Assembly (NCBI GenBank): GCA_937872385.1
Contig: CALMSO010000027.1
Span: 1-64,000 of the forward strand
Length of the DNA stretch: 64,000 bases
Source of the DNA: an uncultured Saprospiraceae bacterium
Lineage (GTDB): Bacteria; Bacteroidota; Bacteroidia; Chitinophagales; Saprospiraceae
Reading direction: 5' to 3'
Below are positions 62,681-64,000 of the stretch, one piece after another. The notes under the pieces were generated by a model. The model was not told the DNA's origin and did no database searches. It saw nothing but the letters and a program-made list of their open reading frames with translations. Within the stretch, counting starts at the first letter, position 1, and each line of letters begins with the position of its first letter. The position numbers were made by a program, and so were the translations under genes.

Positions 62681-63556
62681 CTACAGCCGCTTCCGCGCCC
62701 AATCTTCGAGGTTGGTCATCTGCACGGGGTATTTTTGCAGCGTAGCGCTATTGTCAAAAGGCTCTTCTACGGTATCGGAATACAAACTCCAGCGCATAAT
62801 ATTGCTAATGCCCGGGTGAAAAGGTCGAATGAGCGTGCCCATCACCCGCAGCACACCGCGCGGCAGATGACTGATTTTGGGCTGCACGCCAGCAATTTTA
62901 CCGTACAGGGTCGCCACCTGGTTGTTGCTCAGATTATCCGGCCCGCCAATGGGAATGGTCTCCCCGCGCAGCCGCTCATCCGTCAGCGCCATTACCGCGA
63001 AAGCGGCTACATCTTCCGGGGCTACAAGGTTGCGTACCGCATCGCCCTGTCCCAGCACATTTGTTTTGCCTTTTTGCAAAATCGGCTCGCCCACCAGCGT
63101 AGCGTGCGGCAGAAAAAATGCCGATGGCCGCAGTATCGTGAAGGACAGGCCGCTCTGGCGCAGGTACTCCTCTACGGCATATTTAGTGCGACAAAACGCC
63201 ACCGGATGGTCGGCACGCACTCCCAGTACCGAAGTATAAACAAAGTGCTGCACGCCATTTTTCGCAGCGATATCAATCAGTTGCCGATGCCCTCGATCGT
63301 CCACCCAGAGCGAAGCATTTTTGCCGCGCCCCAGCAGCCCATGCGCCGCCGAGAAGATTTTTTCTACCCCTTCGCAGGCACGCTCCAATGAGGCCCGATC
63401 GGTCAGATCGCCCTGCACTACTTCCGCGCCGAGGTGGCGCAGTTCGGCTGCCTTGTCTGTATTACGTGCCATGACGCGAACCGGCAGCGCCTGTTCCAAT
63501 AACATTTGTGCGGTGATACGCCCCAGCGTACCTGTGCCGCCAACGATAAGTATCAT
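62681..63556 (-). CDS. NmrA-like NAD(P)-binding oxidoreductase
   Basis: This is a 291-residue atypical short-chain dehydrogenase. The Rossmann motif GGTGTLG lies at residues 6-12 (MILIVGGTGTLGRITAQM), then RVMARNTDKAAELRHLGAEV (the NADP-type arginine) and VVQGDLTDRASLERACEGVE. A FVYTSVLG segment (residue 115 region) and FTILRPSAFF follow. The proteins bind NAD(P) and act as redox sensors or reductases on quinones or nucleotide-sugar-like substrates. The specific substrate is not predictable. It precedes the small lipoprotein and M16 genes on the same strand. Confidence 0.9.
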   Translation of the reverse strand: MILIVGGTGTLGRITAQMLLEQALPVRVMARNTDKAAELRHLGAEVVQGDLTDRASLERACEGVEKIFSAAHGLLGRGKNASLWVDDRGHRQLIDIAAKNGVQHFVYTSVLGVRADHPVAFCRTKYAVEEYLRQSGLSFTILRPSAFFLPHATLVGEPILQKGKTNVLGQGDAVRNLVAPEDVAAFAVMALTDERLRGETIPIGGPDNLSNNQVATLYGKIAGVQPKISHLPRGVLRVMGTLIRPFHPGISNIMRWSLYSDTVEEPFDNSATLQKYPVQMTNLEDWARKRL

Positions 63557-63640
63557 ACGGGTTTCAGGTTTTTTTCAAAAGTAAAGAGAAAATCAGAAAA
63601 AAACCAAAAAAATGAGATTAAACCCAACGACATCAATTGC

Positions 63641-63994
63641 TTAGATGGAATTTTCTTTTGGAGGAGACGCATCAGTTTTGGAAAAACGCTTACGCAAATG
63701 CCGATCCAGTAGCACGAAAAAAAGATAGGACGCGCAAAGAATGGCCATCATGCCCCAGCTTTGGGCAGGCAAAAGGGCAAAAAACTGTAGCAGCCAATCT
63801 ATGGTAGGTGACAAATTGACAGCGGCATCTTCGGCGGTTTGTACATAGTGCACCACTACCCCAACGTACAGCAGCCCAGCTCCGGTCAGCATATACAGGA
63901 AAGCGTGCACCCAACGCGGATGTACGAGGGGTTGCACGGTAATTTTTTTGTACAATTGCGGCAAGCGGTCCATGACATTCATTACAAAACGCAT
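63641..63994 (-). CDS. membrane protein at the window edge, start uncertain
   Basis: This frame of at least 117 residues has two predicted transmembrane helices (about 28-50 and 78-98). The gene could begin at the ATG at 63994 or at a downstream one at 63982 (MNVMDRLPQLYKKI), or it may extend beyond the window. The soluble start (DRLPQLYKKITVQPLVHPRW) and charged end (DRHLRKRFSKTDASPP) suggest an inner-membrane protein. No family is recognised. It lies 84 bases upstream of the NmrA-like gene on the same strand. Confidence 0.6.
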   Translation of the reverse strand: MRFVMNVMDRLPQLYKKITVQPLVHPRWVHAFLYMLTGAGLLYVGVVVHYVQTAEDAAVNLSPTIDWLLQFFALLPAQSWGMMAILCASYLFFVLLDRHLRKRFSKTDASPPKENSI

Positions 63995-64000
63995 GGAAGG

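Noticed and set aside
62630..63391. 253-residue open frame on the plus strand
   Set aside because: It is antisense to the NmrA-like gene, which has a clear GGTGTLG Rossmann motif.
1..64000. Insertion sequences, integrases or phage genes
   Set aside because: None of the proteins has transposase, integrase or phage structural motifs; the fibre-like protein has a signal peptide and no phage neighbours.

Overview
The window looks like chromosome of a member of the Bacteroidota, most likely Saprospiria or a neighbouring lineage (the class is an inference). The sequence shows two secreted proteins with type IX secretion (T9SS) C-terminal sorting domains, a SusC/SusD pair driven by an ECF sigma factor and a FecR anti-sigma factor, DUF2141, DUF4397 and DUF6544 family proteins, A/T-rich start regions without strong Shine-Dalgarno sequences, and promoter candidates of the Bacteroidota TAnnTTTG type. 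I see no phage, insertion sequence, CRISPR array or rRNA. One tRNA, tRNA-Leu(GAG), is present.

Layout. (1) 1-13085, all on the minus strand: ECF sigma factor, FecR, SusC, SusD, a glycerophosphodiester phosphodiesterase (GDPD), a secreted fibre-like protein, a second larger GDPD-domain protein and a T9SS cargo protein. It reads as a Sus-type uptake locus whose degradative enzymes act on glycerophosphodiesters rather than glycans. (2) 13209-20303: tRNA-Leu, a DUF2141 protein, a 43-residue membrane peptide, an OmpR-type response regulator with its histidine kinase, a GH25 lysozyme-like lipoprotein, a small membrane protein, a DnaQ-like exonuclease and a DUF3298 lipoprotein. (3) 20358-23894: DNA polymerase III alpha subunit (dnaE). 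(4) 24090-32131: a visibly A/T-richer block with a TetR regulator, a TolC/adaptor/RND tripartite efflux pump under a candidate 25-bp operator found twice, a second DUF2141 protein, a DUF5655 gene broken by one extra A, and a DUF2461 protein. (5) 32480-38543: glutamate synthase gltB-gltD, followed by a strong terminator. (6) 38744-43546: GH13 amylase-type enzyme, HD-domain protein, HtrA protease, ComF. (7) 43547-45775: paaA-paaB-paaC of phenylacetyl-CoA epoxidase behind a palindromic operator candidate. (8) 46016-56165: two large AAA+ ATPases, one CbbX-like with two AAA domains and one ClpB-like with a degenerate first AAA domain and a C-terminal stretch resembling peptide-chain release factors, flanking a 1187-residue DUF4397 repeat surface protein. 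(9) 56329-64000: small membrane proteins, a DUF6544 protein, mreC, mreB, an M16 peptidase homologue without its zinc motif, a 27-residue lipoprotein, an NmrA-like oxidoreductase and a membrane protein at the window edge.

A recurring feature is short tandem arrays with 7- or 8-base periods in the intergenic spaces (13.3, 17.0, 20.3, 37.0 and 56.7 kb), plus a longer dispersed repeat present at 17.0 kb and, inverted, at 57.6 kb, where it supplies the last codons of the DUF6544 gene. The observations most worth following are the ClpB/release-factor-like protein with its AAA+ neighbour, the glycerophosphodiester Sus locus, and the repeat-derived coding end.
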